Part shown: in pieces, positions 43,614 through 51,853 of the stretch
Layout of the letters: each line of letters starts with the position of its first letter
Numbering within the stretch: position 1 is the first letter of the stretch
Assembly: GCA_002103075.1 (NCBI GenBank)
Contig: DABG01000009.1
Coordinates: 186,001 to 250,000, forward strand
Direction of reading: 5' to 3'
From: Candidatus Gastranaerophilales bacterium HUM_9
Lineage (GTDB): Bacteria > Cyanobacteriota > Vampirovibrionia > Gastranaerophilales > Gastranaerophilaceae
Length of the DNA: 64,000 nt
Notes under the pieces: model-generated
Databases searched by the model: none
What the model was told of the DNA's origin: nothing
Seen by the model: only the letters and a program-made list of their open reading frames with translations
Made by a program: the position numbers and the translations under genes

Positions 43614-43739
43614 TTATTTTATAAATCGTTTTAAATATCTATGAACAGGAACTTCATACAAATAATAAACTAATATTCCAAAAGTTATTATTAATATATA
43701 CATTAAAACTAAGCATTTGAAATAGATATAGAGAAATTG
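43614..43739 (-). pseudogene. Possible C-terminal remnant of an acyltransferase-3 family gene
   Basis: Between stop codons the minus strand encodes about 41 residues: a hydrophobic helix followed by YYLYEVPVHRYLKRFIK and a stop. The Y-x-x-x-E-x-P-x-x-R-x-L-K-R ending is what closes many OafA-like membrane acyltransferases. Nothing upstream continues the frame, so it is a fragment at most. The rest of the 300-bp gap between ftsH and the Cys-rich gene holds only that gene's terminator. Confidence 0.35.
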
Positions 43740-43773
43740 TTAAAATTTAACGATTGAATTTATAAACATTAAA

Positions 43774-43803
43774 AATGCCGTTGCAAATCATCACAACGAC
43801 ATT
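43774..43803 (-). terminator. Terminator of the Cys-rich protein gene
   Basis: A 10-bp stem (AATGTCGTTG / CAACGGCATT on the minus strand, one G-T pair) with a 10-nt loop, then TTTTTAATG. Confidence 0.65.
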
Positions 43804-43828
43804 CTTCAAATAATAATAAATAAAGAAA

Positions 43829-44158
43829 CTATCTTTCTGTTTCTTGTTGTAATTTGTCACAAGGATCACATGGTGTAGCAGGTGGACAGGTATTACAACT
43901 TGGAGCTGGAGTTGTAGGACAACAAGTTTGTTTCTTTTCTGTTGGACAACAAGTCTTTTTCTCAACAGGACAAGCCTTTTGTTTCTTTTCACAAGTAGGT
44001 TTACATTTGTCTTTACATTTACAAGACGCTGTCTTTTCACATTTAGGACAAGTTCCCCAGTTTGCAGGGTTTAAATTTCTCCAACAAAATGCGTTTGCAG
44101 ACAAAGTTGTCGCAGATAAAGCAATCAATAATGATGTTGCTAATAGTGTTTTTTTCAT
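43829..44158 (-). CDS. Secreted cysteine-rich protein
   Basis: About 109 residues from the ATG at 44158 (AAGGAGAAATT in front; an in-frame ATG ten codons earlier has no site). Signal peptide 1-22 (SANA). The mature part holds about 19 Cys, mostly as CxxC or CC pairs among Lys, Pro and Thr (CPKCEK, CKCKDKC, KTCCPTEKK). The FCWRNLNPANWGTCPKC start after the signal peptide is a pattern I associate with Gastranaerophilales secreted proteins. Metal binding or disulfide-linked surface protein is likely; function unknown. Confidence 0.75.
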   Translation of the reverse strand: MKKTLLATSLLIALSATTLSANAFCWRNLNPANWGTCPKCEKTASCKCKDKCKPTCEKKQKACPVEKKTCCPTEKKQTCCPTTPAPSCNTCPPATPCDPCDKLQQETER

Positions 44159-44272
44159 AATTTCTCCTTTTTTAAAAAAGTTAAACACAACTTAATTGTT
44201 ACAACTTTATTTTAAAAGTTAGAAAATAAAAAACTATAAGACAACTAACTATAAATAATGTATACTACAGGC

Positions 44273-44320
44273 TAATTGAAGTTTTATAATGGAACATATC
44301 CTAAATAAATCAAGCTAGAC
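44273..44320 (-). pseudogene. Remnant of a duplicated histidine-phosphatase 3' end
   Basis: 48 bp match the 3' end of the neighbouring phosphatase gene (44684-44731) at 43 of 48 positions. Read on the minus strand they encode SSLIYLGYVPL and a stop, against SSLIYSGYVPL in the intact gene. Only this end of the second copy survives. Confidence 0.75.
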
Positions 44321-44669
44321 AAATCCATAAATCAACAGTTTCGTGTGTTCATTGAGACCCTGAAACTGTCTTGGATTATTGCTTCACACTACGCAGTCGC
44401 TCATTTAATTTGCTCTGCAAATATTATTCGCTATGCTCCGTGCTACTTCGAGTTTCGGACTGCGTCCTCACTCTACACAAAATCCGCAAGTTCAGGGTGA
44501 CTAAACCCAAATATATACAATCATTCCGAATTTATTTCGGAATCCCTGTGAACATGTTCAAAGGGATCCTTCGGTCGTTTTACTCCCTCTGGATGACAAA
44601 TTGGGTACGTCATTCAGAGCGTGCTTTAAGTATTTCTTTATGGCAAGCGAAGAATCCCTGCGTGCATAT
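44321..44669. repeat. Composite of dispersed intergenic repeats
   Basis: In order: outer end AATCCATAAATCAAC..GTTTCGTGTG; a CTTGGATTATTGCTTCAC...CACAAAATCCGC block shared with 45518-45680; a TCATTCCGAATTTATTTCGGAATCC hairpin; and a full GGGATCCTTCGGTCG...GCGAAGAATCCCTGCG copy (about 44564-44662). It fills most of the 535-bp gap, and no real gene is visible there. Confidence 0.8.
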
Positions 44670-44694
44670 AAAGTGTTTTTTGTTAATTGAAACT

Positions 44695-45306
44695 CTATAG
44701 TGGAACATATCCTGAATAAATCAAGCTAGACCAACCATCAAAACAACTAATTTGAGTCATACTACCTGTTTTAATTAAAACTTTTGCCTGACTTTCTTTT
44801 GGAATATCCAAAATATGTGCAACAACAGACTGTATAACTGATGGATAAGTAACTACTATCAATCTATTTCCTATATTTGATTCAACTAAATCTTCAATAA
44901 CTTTTGCAACTCTTGCGTTAAAATCGGTTAAAGATTCCCCATCTTTAAAATCAAGAGCCGCAAACGACGGATTTGTAGCATTTTTGTCAATCAAAGTTTT
45001 AAATGATTTACCATTTAAAACACCACATTTTCTAACACTCAATTCATTTAAAACTTCATAATCTTGTTTATAAACATTTGAAAGTTCTTGTGCAGACTGC
45101 ATACATCTTAATGATGGACTACAGAAAATTTTATTATCTCTAATTCCTCTTTTTCTAATATATTCACAAATTTTTTGTATTTCTTCATGCCCGTGTTCTG
45201 TCAACGGTGGGTATTTTTCTGAATCAGAAATTATACCTTCTTGTGAATGAATAGTCGCACCGTGTGCTACAAAAGTTATTTTACATTTACGTTTTAAAAT
45301 TAACAT
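44695..45306 (-). CDS. Histidine-phosphatase (phosphoglycerate mutase-like) protein, probably inactive
   Basis: 203 residues with the fold pattern of the family: FVAHGAT at 12-18, LTEHGHEEIQKI, FCSPSLRCMQSA (61-72) and LNELSVRKCGVLNGKS (87-101). The hallmark RHG is AHG, so His15 is kept but Arg is lost. The second catalytic His, in VVTHGG in relatives, is replaced by Tyr154 (VVTYPSV). It should therefore not be an ordinary phosphatase and may bind phosphoesters or act as a regulator. AGAGGT precedes the ATG. Confidence 0.8.
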   Translation of the reverse strand: MLILKRKCKITFVAHGATIHSQEGIISDSEKYPPLTEHGHEEIQKICEYIRKRGIRDNKIFCSPSLRCMQSAQELSNVYKQDYEVLNELSVRKCGVLNGKSFKTLIDKNATNPSFAALDFKDGESLTDFNARVAKVIEDLVESNIGNRLIVVTYPSVIQSVVAHILDIPKESQAKVLIKTGSMTQISCFDGWSSLIYSGYVPL

Positions 45307-45335
45307 AGTACCTCTTTCAAAAGGTATTATAGCAC

Positions 45336-45370
45336 AAAAAACGGATATAATAAAGTTATACCCGTTTTTT
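45336..45370. terminator. Bidirectional hairpin terminator
   Basis: AAAAAACGG-A-TATAA / TTATA-C-CCGTTTTTT stem with one mismatch and a 5-nt loop; T6 follows on both strands. Confidence 0.7.
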
Positions 45371-45379
45371 AATTAATTG

Positions 45380-45690
45380 TACACAGGAATTTCGAAATTG
45401 TAATTCAGAGTGAGTGTAACGACCGAAGAATCCCTCTAAACATATTTTGTTGGGGTGGAAACCCCAACCTACAATTTACAGAACCGTTGATTTATGGATT
45501 GCCGCACTATCGTTGTCTTGGATTATTGTTTCACGCCTTCAAGTCATTCACTTTGTTTTACTTCGTAAAACTATCGTTCATTTTTTCGGCGTTACTTCGG
45601 CGTTCCCTCGTTTCACTCGGTCAGCTCCTCTCACAAAACAATACTTAATTGTTTTGTTCGGCAGAGTACAAAATCCGCCGCAATGACGGA
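45380..45690. repeat. Composite of dispersed intergenic repeats
   Basis: A partial copy (ACACAGGAATTTCG, TAATTCAGAGTG, CGACCGAAGAATCCCTC), a TTGGGGT/ACCCCAA hairpin, an inverted outer end (GAACCGTTGATTTATGGATT), and a CTTGGATTATTGTTTCAC block. That block ends in an imperfect hairpin AAAACAATACTTAATTGTTTT and CGGCAGAGTACAAAATCCGC. The last part recurs at 55950-56000. It fills the 448-bp gap before desulfoferrodoxin; no gene is seen. Confidence 0.75.
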
Positions 45691-45754
45691 TTAAAATTAT
45701 CATGGACAGTAGTTGAAATGAGTTCAACGTGACTAAACCCTAATAAATGCCACC

Positions 45755-46171
45755 TTACATACTACAAGTTCCACAACCACAATCCTGTTCGCTTACATAA
45801 AGTCCATGAATATTACAATAAGAGTGTGCTTTTATGTTTTTATTAGTTGTTTCCACTCTCATAACAGCTTCAGACCCTGGGTATAAAAATTTTGTGCAAA
45901 CCTCATCTTTATCATTTGAAACAGTTTGCAAGAATTCTATATAATGTGTATTGACCATAGGGTGTTCAGGTACAACAACTTTTGTCATAATAGGATCAAC
46001 CTTTATAATAGGAGTATGTTTTTCTAATAATTGTTCATCAACCTCACTATTTTGTGGTGTTATAAGTTTCATCGGTTCTCCACAACAAACAAGTTCACCT
46101 TCACCTTCAATCATTACTTGTACCAAATTCCCACAGATGCTACATCTATACAATTCTAATTTTTTAGTCAT
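45755..46171 (-). CDS. dfx: Desulfoferrodoxin (superoxide reductase)
   Basis: 138 residues. The N-terminal desulforedoxin centre has C10, C13, C29 and C30. The catalytic iron site is complete: His52 (EKH), His70 and His76 (PEHPMVNTHYIE), Cys119 and His122 (CNIHG), with Lys51 in place. It reduces superoxide without releasing oxygen, a hallmark of anaerobes. The C-terminal CGCGTC tail is an extra. AGGAGGG precedes the ATG; it is divergent from the YkgJ-like gene. Confidence 0.96.
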   Translation of the reverse strand: MTKKLELYRCSICGNLVQVMIEGEGELVCCGEPMKLITPQNSEVDEQLLEKHTPIIKVDPIMTKVVVPEHPMVNTHYIEFLQTVSNDKDEVCTKFLYPGSEAVMRVETTNKNIKAHSYCNIHGLYVSEQDCGCGTCSM

Positions 46172-46219
46172 AAACCCTCCTTTTTTAACAAGTATCTACA
46201 AGATGAAAGATTATTGATA

Positions 46220-46248
46220 TTGTCCTGTTCGGCGATTTATGGTATTCT
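46220..46248 (+). promoter_or_regulatory. Promoter of the YkgJ-like gene, leaderless geometry
   Basis: -35 TTGTCC (46220-46225), 17-nt spacer, -10 TATTCT (46243-46248), 6 nt and ATG at 46255. No Shine-Dalgarno sequence. Confidence 0.6.
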
Positions 46249-46254
46249 TAAAGT

Positions 46255-46962
46255 ATGACTGACTATAATTCTGAATCAGAGCGTTTAGAAGCTCAATACA
46301 AAGAAATTTTTATGGAATCTGCAAAAGTTATTAGGCATGAAATTGATAAATTTAAACCTAATTTCAACTGTAAAACTTGCACAATTCCTTGTGATATTAA
46401 AAAAGTAGATATATTTGAGGTATTTCCACCAAACTGTCCTTATGGAGCTTGGCAGATTAAGGCATTGTCATTTTTAACAAACGAGTATAAAGCAAAATTA
46501 AAAATTGCTAAAAAGTCTATGATGGAAAAGAAAAATGAGTATACTTGTGGAAAATGTGGTGCTTGTTGTAAACTTGCAGTAAGTGAATATTCACCTATAC
46601 AACTAAAACAACGTGCAATTAGAGGTGATAAGTTCGCAAAAGAGTTCTCTCAAATATATGTACCTTACGAATCAGAAGATATGGCAAAAGCTATTTGTCC
46701 TGAATATTATGATAAACTTTACGATATTATGGACCCTGATGAAAGGCTATATTTTTACTATTGCAGCAAACTAGGTGCTGATGATTTGTGTTCTGACTAT
46801 GAAAATAGACCTGATATCTGCAAAGATTTTCCTATGACAGCACTTAAAGTTTTACCTGACACTTGTTCATATTTACCTTGGCATAACGCTGTAGAAAAAT
46901 TAGCTATGTCTATTAAATCAAGGGAAGATTTAATTCAATTCTACAAGGATAAAATTGGTTAG
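46255..46962 (+). CDS. YkgJ-family cysteine-cluster protein
   Basis: 235 residues. CNCKTCTIPCDIKK at about 38-51 is followed by the family signature CGKCGACCKLAVSEYSP (about 98-114), then YYCSKLG..DLCSDYENRPDICKDFP (about 162-191). These Cys are thought to hold a metal ion or Fe-S cluster; the reaction is not known. The first cluster is an extra one at the N-terminus. It is divergent from dfx across 83 bp. Confidence 0.85.
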   Translation: MTDYNSESERLEAQYKEIFMESAKVIRHEIDKFKPNFNCKTCTIPCDIKKVDIFEVFPPNCPYGAWQIKALSFLTNEYKAKLKIAKKSMMEKKNEYTCGKCGACCKLAVSEYSPIQLKQRAIRGDKFAKEFSQIYVPYESEDMAKAICPEYYDKLYDIMDPDERLYFYYCSKLGADDLCSDYENRPDICKDFPMTALKVLPDTCSYLPWHNAVEKLAMSIKSREDLIQFYKDKIG

Positions 46963-47099
46963 AATTAACGAGGTCAAAACTGTTAAGATTGTAAAATATT
47001 CACTAACTCACTTGCAATATAATTTTTAGCACTGTAAAATAGAACCAGTCGAAAATATATATTCAAGTTTGGAATCTTGAAAAGAAAGAAGGTAACATT

Positions 47100-47303
47100 A
47101 TGAAAGACGGATTACATCCAGATTATAAAAAAACTGTTATCAAATGTGTATGTGGTAACGAAATTGAAACAGGTTCTGTTGTAGATGATATTACAGTTGA
47201 AATTTGTAACAACTGTCACCCATTCTACACAGGTCAACAAAAAATCCTTGACTCTGAAGGTAGAGTTGAAAGATTTAACAAACGTTACGGCAAAAAGAAC
47301 TAA
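47100..47303 (+). CDS. rpmE: 50S ribosomal protein L31, zinc-binding form
   Basis: 67 residues starting MKDGLHPDYKKTVIKC, with Zn ligands C16, C18, C36 and C39 (CVCG, CNNCHPFYTG) and the RVERFNKRYGK end. The C+ form means it is the zinc-replete paralogue. AGAAAGAAGGTAAC precedes the ATG. Confidence 0.97.
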   Translation: MKDGLHPDYKKTVIKCVCGNEIETGSVVDDITVEICNNCHPFYTGQQKILDSEGRVERFNKRYGKKN

Positions 47304-47332
47304 TGATAGTTTTCAAACGTTAAGATTTTACA

Positions 47333-47367
47333 AGCAACTCCTAAAGAAATGTTTAGGAGTTGCTCTT
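47333..47367 (+). terminator. Terminator of rpmE
   Basis: AGCAACTCCTAAA / TTTAGGAGTTGCT 13-bp stem with 6-nt loop, followed by CTTTATT. Confidence 0.85.
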
Positions 47368-47414
47368 TATTATAGATTTATTTATAATAGAAACAATGTA
47401 AATCTAGAAAATTT

Positions 47415-47606
47415 ACAAAGGGGATTTTGTTCCGTTATTCAGAGCGTGTAATAAATGTTTATACAAGGAAAGCGAAGAATCCCTGCAAGTGTTCAATAAG
47501 ATTCCGAAACAAGTTCGGAATGACGTACACAATATCACCTTGAATTTATTTCAGGGACTAAGATACAGTATCAAAAAATTCCGAAACAAGTTCGGAATGA
47601 CGTATA
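47415..47606. repeat. Dispersed intergenic repeats
   Basis: A half copy of the main element (TTCAGAGCGTG...AAGCGAAGAATCCCTGC) is followed by two identical 27-bp units (47501-47527 and 47578-47604) built on the hairpin TTCCGAAACAAGTTCGGAA. The gap between rpmE and thyX holds nothing else. Confidence 0.85.
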
Positions 47607-47643
47607 AAAAGAAAGAAAAAACAGAGATATAAGGATTAGAAGT

Positions 47644-48345
47644 ATGACAAACAATAAACCAGAAGTACATTTATTAGCAAAGCCTGAAAATTTACTAAAA
47701 ACAATTTATTCTGCTTGCAGAACTTGTTATAGTGCAGACACACCTTATGAAATTTTTCAAAGCACAGATGACGAAGAAAAAATGCTTAAGCTAATCAATC
47801 GTGTAATTTCATCAGGTCACTATTCAACCATTGAACATATTCAAATCAGTTTTGCAATTTCAAATGTTTCAAGAGCTTGTACCCACCAACTTGTGCGTCA
47901 TAGACACATGTCATTCTCTCAAAAATCACAAAGATATGTGAAAGAAAAAGGTCAATTTGATTATTTGATTCCACCAACAATAGAACGTAATCCTGAATTA
48001 AAAGCAAAGTTTGAAGAATTTATGGGACAAATTTCTGAAAAATATCAAGAATTTGTTGATGCAGGAATTCCAGCAGAGGATGCTAGAGCTGTTTTACCTA
48101 ATGCAACAGCAAGTTCTATGGTTGCAAGCCTTAATCTTAGAGAAATGATTCACTTAGCAAACCTTAGACTTTGTACAAGAGCTCAATATGAGATTAGAAC
48201 AATGGTTAAGATGATGTGTGATGAACTTGTTAAATCAGAACCTTGGTTAAAAGATTATCTTGTACCAAAATGTATGAGATTGGGTTATTGTGATGAAGAT
48301 AAATCTTGTGGCAGAGTTCCAAGAAAAGATGAGTTGTTAAAATAA
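47644..48345 (+). CDS. thyX: Flavin-dependent thymidylate synthase
   Basis: 233 residues with the ThyX motif RHRHMSFSQKSQRY (85-98; RHR, S90, S95). It makes dTMP from dUMP with FADH2 and methylene-THF and is unrelated to ThyA. SMVASLNLREMIHLANLRLCTRAQYEIR supplies the substrate-binding region. Its stop and the rqcH start are one base apart. Confidence 0.97.
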   Translation: MTNNKPEVHLLAKPENLLKTIYSACRTCYSADTPYEIFQSTDDEEKMLKLINRVISSGHYSTIEHIQISFAISNVSRACTHQLVRHRHMSFSQKSQRYVKEKGQFDYLIPPTIERNPELKAKFEEFMGQISEKYQEFVDAGIPAEDARAVLPNATASSMVASLNLREMIHLANLRLCTRAQYEIRTMVKMMCDELVKSEPWLKDYLVPKCMRLGYCDEDKSCGRVPRKDELLK

Positions 48346-48346
48346 A

Positions 48347-49963
48347 ATGTTCACCCTTGATTATATTACATTAAAAGCGTTTTTCCTTGAAAATAAGGAG
48401 TTCTTTGAAAATGCGAGGTTACAAAAAATTCAACAACCTACAAGACGTGAATTTATTTTCACAATAAGAAATAAACAAGGAACAAAAAAACTTTATATTA
48501 ATATAGATCCTCAAATTTATCATATATGTTTTATGAGTGATGATACTTATGAAAAGCGTGGTATAACAATTCCTCAAAAACCACCAATGTTTTGTATGCT
48601 CTTAAGAAAATACCTTGAAAGTTCTAGGATTACAAAAGTTTGTCTGCCTCATTATGAACGTATTTTTGAGATTTATTTTGATTCTTATAATGAACTCAAT
48701 GAAAAAATCACTCTATGTCTTGCAATAGAACTTATGGGCAAATATTCAAATGTTATTTTATACAATACAGATACAAAAGTTATTTTAGGTTGTGCGCATA
48801 ATGTTGGTTCAGAAAAAAGTAGAGAAAGAGAGCTTGCAGGAACTTTACCTTATGTTTATCCATCAAAACAAAACAAATCAGATATTCTTAGGTATTTTGG
48901 CAAGTTAGATTACGATGAACTGAACGAATATTTCTTAGGTATTTCTCAATCCTATCAAGAACTGTTTAAGGAAAATAATACAGAACTTGAAACTATAAAA
49001 GATTATATCGAGCAAAAAAATGTAGTCTACTCGCCAGCTATAGAAGGAACAAAATTCAGTGTTTATGCTGAACTATTGAAATCACCGGTATTACAAAATA
49101 GTGTAAATGATATGATTGATAATTATTTTTCTGATTGGCAAGAAAAAATTCTTATACGTGCCTTCAAGTTAAAGCTAAGAAATATAGTGTCACCAAAACT
49201 AAAACGGTTGAAAACATCTTTAGGAAAACTAGAACAACAGTTAAGAAAGAAAACATCTGCAACCAAGTTTAAACAATATGCAGATTTGATTATGTCTAAT
49301 CTTTATAATAACAAAGATTATATAAAAGAAATCACTGTCACAGACTGGGAATCAGAAACTGATATAAGAATTCCATTGGATAAAAAAATAACCTTGAGAG
49401 AAAACGCTCAAATCTATTATAAAAAGTTTTCAAACTCAAAAAATGACAAAGAAAAACTTATTAATTTGATTGATGAAGACAAATTGTATGTAGAATATTT
49501 GGAACAATTAATTTTTTCAATAGAAGTTTCAAATGATATTTTATCATTAAAGGAAATTCTTTTAGAATGTAGGGAAAATAACCTTATACAAAATTCTAAA
49601 GCACAAGAAAAACCTAAAAATGTTGAAGTTGAAAAGATTGATATAAACGGTTTTGAAGTTTATATAGGAAAAAACAATAAGCAAAATGATAAAATAATAT
49701 CTAAAATATCTGCACCAGATGATATATGGTTTCATGTTCAGAATAATACAGGTTCACATATTTTATTAAAAGTTCCAAACGACAAGACTCCTGATGATAA
49801 AACAATATTCGAATGTTGTAAACTCGCTAAAAAGTATTCTTCTACTGCTAATAGTGGTAAAGCTGGAGTTATTTATACAAAGCGTAAATATATCAAAAAA
49901 CCACCAAAAGCGAATTTAGGATATGTAACTTATAAAAATGAATCAGAGATAATTGTTGAATAG
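48347..49963 (+). CDS. rqcH: RqcH/NFACT-family ribosome quality-control protein
   Basis: 538 residues. NFACT-N (about 1-170, MLLRKYLES...VCLPHYERIFEI), a long coiled coil (about 255-420) and the C-terminal NFACT-R domain (DDIWFHVQNNTGSHILLKV ... YTKRKYIKKPPKANLGYVTY). Homologues bind 60S/50S subunits with stalled peptidyl-tRNA and add Ala tails; older names are fibronectin-binding protein FbpA. It is coupled to thyX. Confidence 0.92.
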   Translation: MFTLDYITLKAFFLENKEFFENARLQKIQQPTRREFIFTIRNKQGTKKLYINIDPQIYHICFMSDDTYEKRGITIPQKPPMFCMLLRKYLESSRITKVCLPHYERIFEIYFDSYNELNEKITLCLAIELMGKYSNVILYNTDTKVILGCAHNVGSEKSRERELAGTLPYVYPSKQNKSDILRYFGKLDYDELNEYFLGISQSYQELFKENNTELETIKDYIEQKNVVYSPAIEGTKFSVYAELLKSPVLQNSVNDMIDNYFSDWQEKILIRAFKLKLRNIVSPKLKRLKTSLGKLEQQLRKKTSATKFKQYADLIMSNLYNNKDYIKEITVTDWESETDIRIPLDKKITLRENAQIYYKKFSNSKNDKEKLINLIDEDKLYVEYLEQLIFSIEVSNDILSLKEILLECRENNLIQNSKAQEKPKNVEVEKIDINGFEVYIGKNNKQNDKIISKISAPDDIWFHVQNNTGSHILLKVPNDKTPDDKTIFECCKLAKKYSSTANSGKAGVIYTKRKYIKKPPKANLGYVTYKNESEIIVE

Positions 49964-50003
49964 TAATGCACGATGGGTAACTTATTACTTTGGATATTCA
50001 ATT

Positions 50004-51704
50004 TTACATATACAAATCGCCACCAATAATTTGTCTTGCAGCCTCTGTTGTATGAATCATTATATTTTCTGGCTTTGATTGTTTTTCAGTAATAGGTTTT
50101 GATAAATCAGTGTATGTAACATCAATTAAATTATCGAAAAACTCTTTTTTATTCATTTTAGTTTGTTTGATTTTTCTATCAGGATTATCAAGAGCAAGAT
50201 CACTATCTATAAGATAAACATTATCTTTATCCATAGAACATAACACTACTGCATGACCTGAATTATCGCCAGTTTTGTAACCTGCAAGCACTATATTATT
50301 AGGATTATCTAATAATTTTTGTATTTTCTTTTCATCAAGCTGTCCGACTGTTGCAACATTATTTGTCAAAATAACGTTTGGTGCATACGTTTTGAAGATG
50401 CGATTTGATTGCATACCAGTTAATAGGTGTAACGAATTATAGGTTTGTCCACCCTCTAATGGCTCTTCTTTTATTTGTGACGGAATATAATAATTGTACA
50501 TGTTTGTTATTCTAGAATCTTGATTTGTTATTTCAGATTTAAACATTTCTATTGCCATTTCAATCGCTAAAACATCTCTATCACCTGTTGAATAATAATA
50601 ATTTTTTAAATTCAAAGTGCTGTCTAACTGTTCTTTTGAGAAAGTATATTGTTGTTTAGGACCCTGTAGAGTTACTGTTATATTATCATTATCATCAACT
50701 GATAGTGATTTTTCCAGTATTTTTCTTCCATTTGGGTTCATTTTTAAACCGTTTATTGCTGATAAAAGCCAACAATCGCCGACACTGCCTTGAATAAAAT
50801 CATCTACTTTACCATCAACCTTTTGTGATAACATTTTTTTACGTTCTATCCGAGAACCAAATTCTTCAAATTCTTCAGTATCTTTGTGCCAAACAAAATA
50901 CCCCTTATCACTAAAAACATCTTTGTCTGCATAAATTGTATCTATGTCTGTTTGAAATAAATTTTGCTTATCTGCATAAAATTCTTTTTTTGATATTTCT
51001 TTTTTAATATTCTTAAATGATTCATAGGCTTTACCGTCAGCAATAAATTTGCCATTTGGTGAAACATCAGTTATTTTAGTCCTATCCCAAGACTGTAAAT
51101 CATCATTCCATCTGAGATAGTGTTCGTTTTCATCATCATAAAAAACATTTAAATATGAAATTGGTGTTTTTTGATATCCAAAAACTTTTGCCATTTCAAA
51201 AGGAAGATTATATCTGCTATCCTTTGTGGGACAAAGAATTTTACCTTTTACATTTTCAATAAACATGTTGCACTCTGGATCAAGATACGAACCTTTTTTT
51301 GTTTTTATATAACCTGTTTTTAAGACCGAATCAATGTTTTTAAATTTTCTAAATTTTTGTTTCTCGTCGTTCCAATGATAATAAGTATTTGTTTTATTAT
51401 CTAGATAAACATTTTTGTTTGGAGTAATTGACAAATTCATATCTAATGCAGACTTTGCTTTGACGTTATCTGTAACTATTTCGATATTATCAACATTTGT
51501 ATTTATTTGAGAATTAGTGTTTGCATTTATAGAAGGAGCCATTATAGAAGAAAGTGCAAGCAAAGAAGATATCAAAATGTTTCTGGTTGAATTATCATCA
51601 ACATTTGTAGCTCTATGATTATTTCTACTTTGAAAACTTGGATTTTGATACTTTTGTGATTGAGGATATTTAAAATTTGATACTTGGTTGATAAGAGTAT
51701 TCAT
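50004..51704 (-). CDS. Calpain-like cysteine protease domain protein
   Basis: 566 residues from the ATG at 51704 (an earlier in-frame ATG at 51755 adds 17 residues without support). The disordered start (NPSFQSRNNHRATN) and a weak hydrophobic stretch (ILISSLLALSSIMAPS) precede repeated beta-rich segments of about 60 residues (YHWNDEKQKFRKF, YLRWNDDLQSWDR, YFVWHKDTEEFEEF). The C-terminal half is a calpain (C2)-type catalytic domain: QGSVGDCWLLSAI with Cys311, SGHAVVL with His484, then YLIDSD with Asp500 where relatives have Asn. No EF hands are seen. Likely a protease acting on host or rival proteins, inferred. The ribosome site is weak. Confidence 0.8.
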   Translation of the reverse strand: MNTLINQVSNFKYPQSQKYQNPSFQSRNNHRATNVDDNSTRNILISSLLALSSIMAPSINANTNSQINTNVDNIEIVTDNVKAKSALDMNLSITPNKNVYLDNKTNTYYHWNDEKQKFRKFKNIDSVLKTGYIKTKKGSYLDPECNMFIENVKGKILCPTKDSRYNLPFEMAKVFGYQKTPISYLNVFYDDENEHYLRWNDDLQSWDRTKITDVSPNGKFIADGKAYESFKNIKKEISKKEFYADKQNLFQTDIDTIYADKDVFSDKGYFVWHKDTEEFEEFGSRIERKKMLSQKVDGKVDDFIQGSVGDCWLLSAINGLKMNPNGRKILEKSLSVDDNDNITVTLQGPKQQYTFSKEQLDSTLNLKNYYYSTGDRDVLAIEMAIEMFKSEITNQDSRITNMYNYYIPSQIKEEPLEGGQTYNSLHLLTGMQSNRIFKTYAPNVILTNNVATVGQLDEKKIQKLLDNPNNIVLAGYKTGDNSGHAVVLCSMDKDNVYLIDSDLALDNPDRKIKQTKMNKKEFFDNLIDVTYTDLSKPITEKQSKPENIMIHTTEAARQIIGGDLYM

Positions 51705-51853
51705 GTTGCACCACTTATGGTTGTAATAATACTCATAAAGAAGAAATATTGCCAAGATTGTTTATATTGTTAAATATTTTTTACAATTTCTTATTACCTT
51801 AAATATAATCAATATTTTAACTATTTTACTTTTTATAATTTTTAATAATTTTT

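Noticed and set aside
43854..44195. Plus-strand 113-codon ORF opposite the Cys-rich gene
   Set aside because: Shadow of a Cys/Pro-rich gene in reverse; the minus-strand frame has a signal peptide and an AAGGAG site.
44371..44700. 109-codon plus-strand ORF in the repeat composite
   Set aside because: It runs through the dispersed repeats (also found in other gaps) with no ribosome site; not a gene.
45447..45686. 79-codon plus-strand ORF before desulfoferrodoxin
   Set aside because: Made wholly of the second repeat block; related DNA at 44.4 kb does not keep the frame.
47415..47606. CRISPR-like array of short repeats
   Set aside because: Only two identical units, palindromic themselves, with a spacer related to other intergenic repeats; no cas genes in the window.
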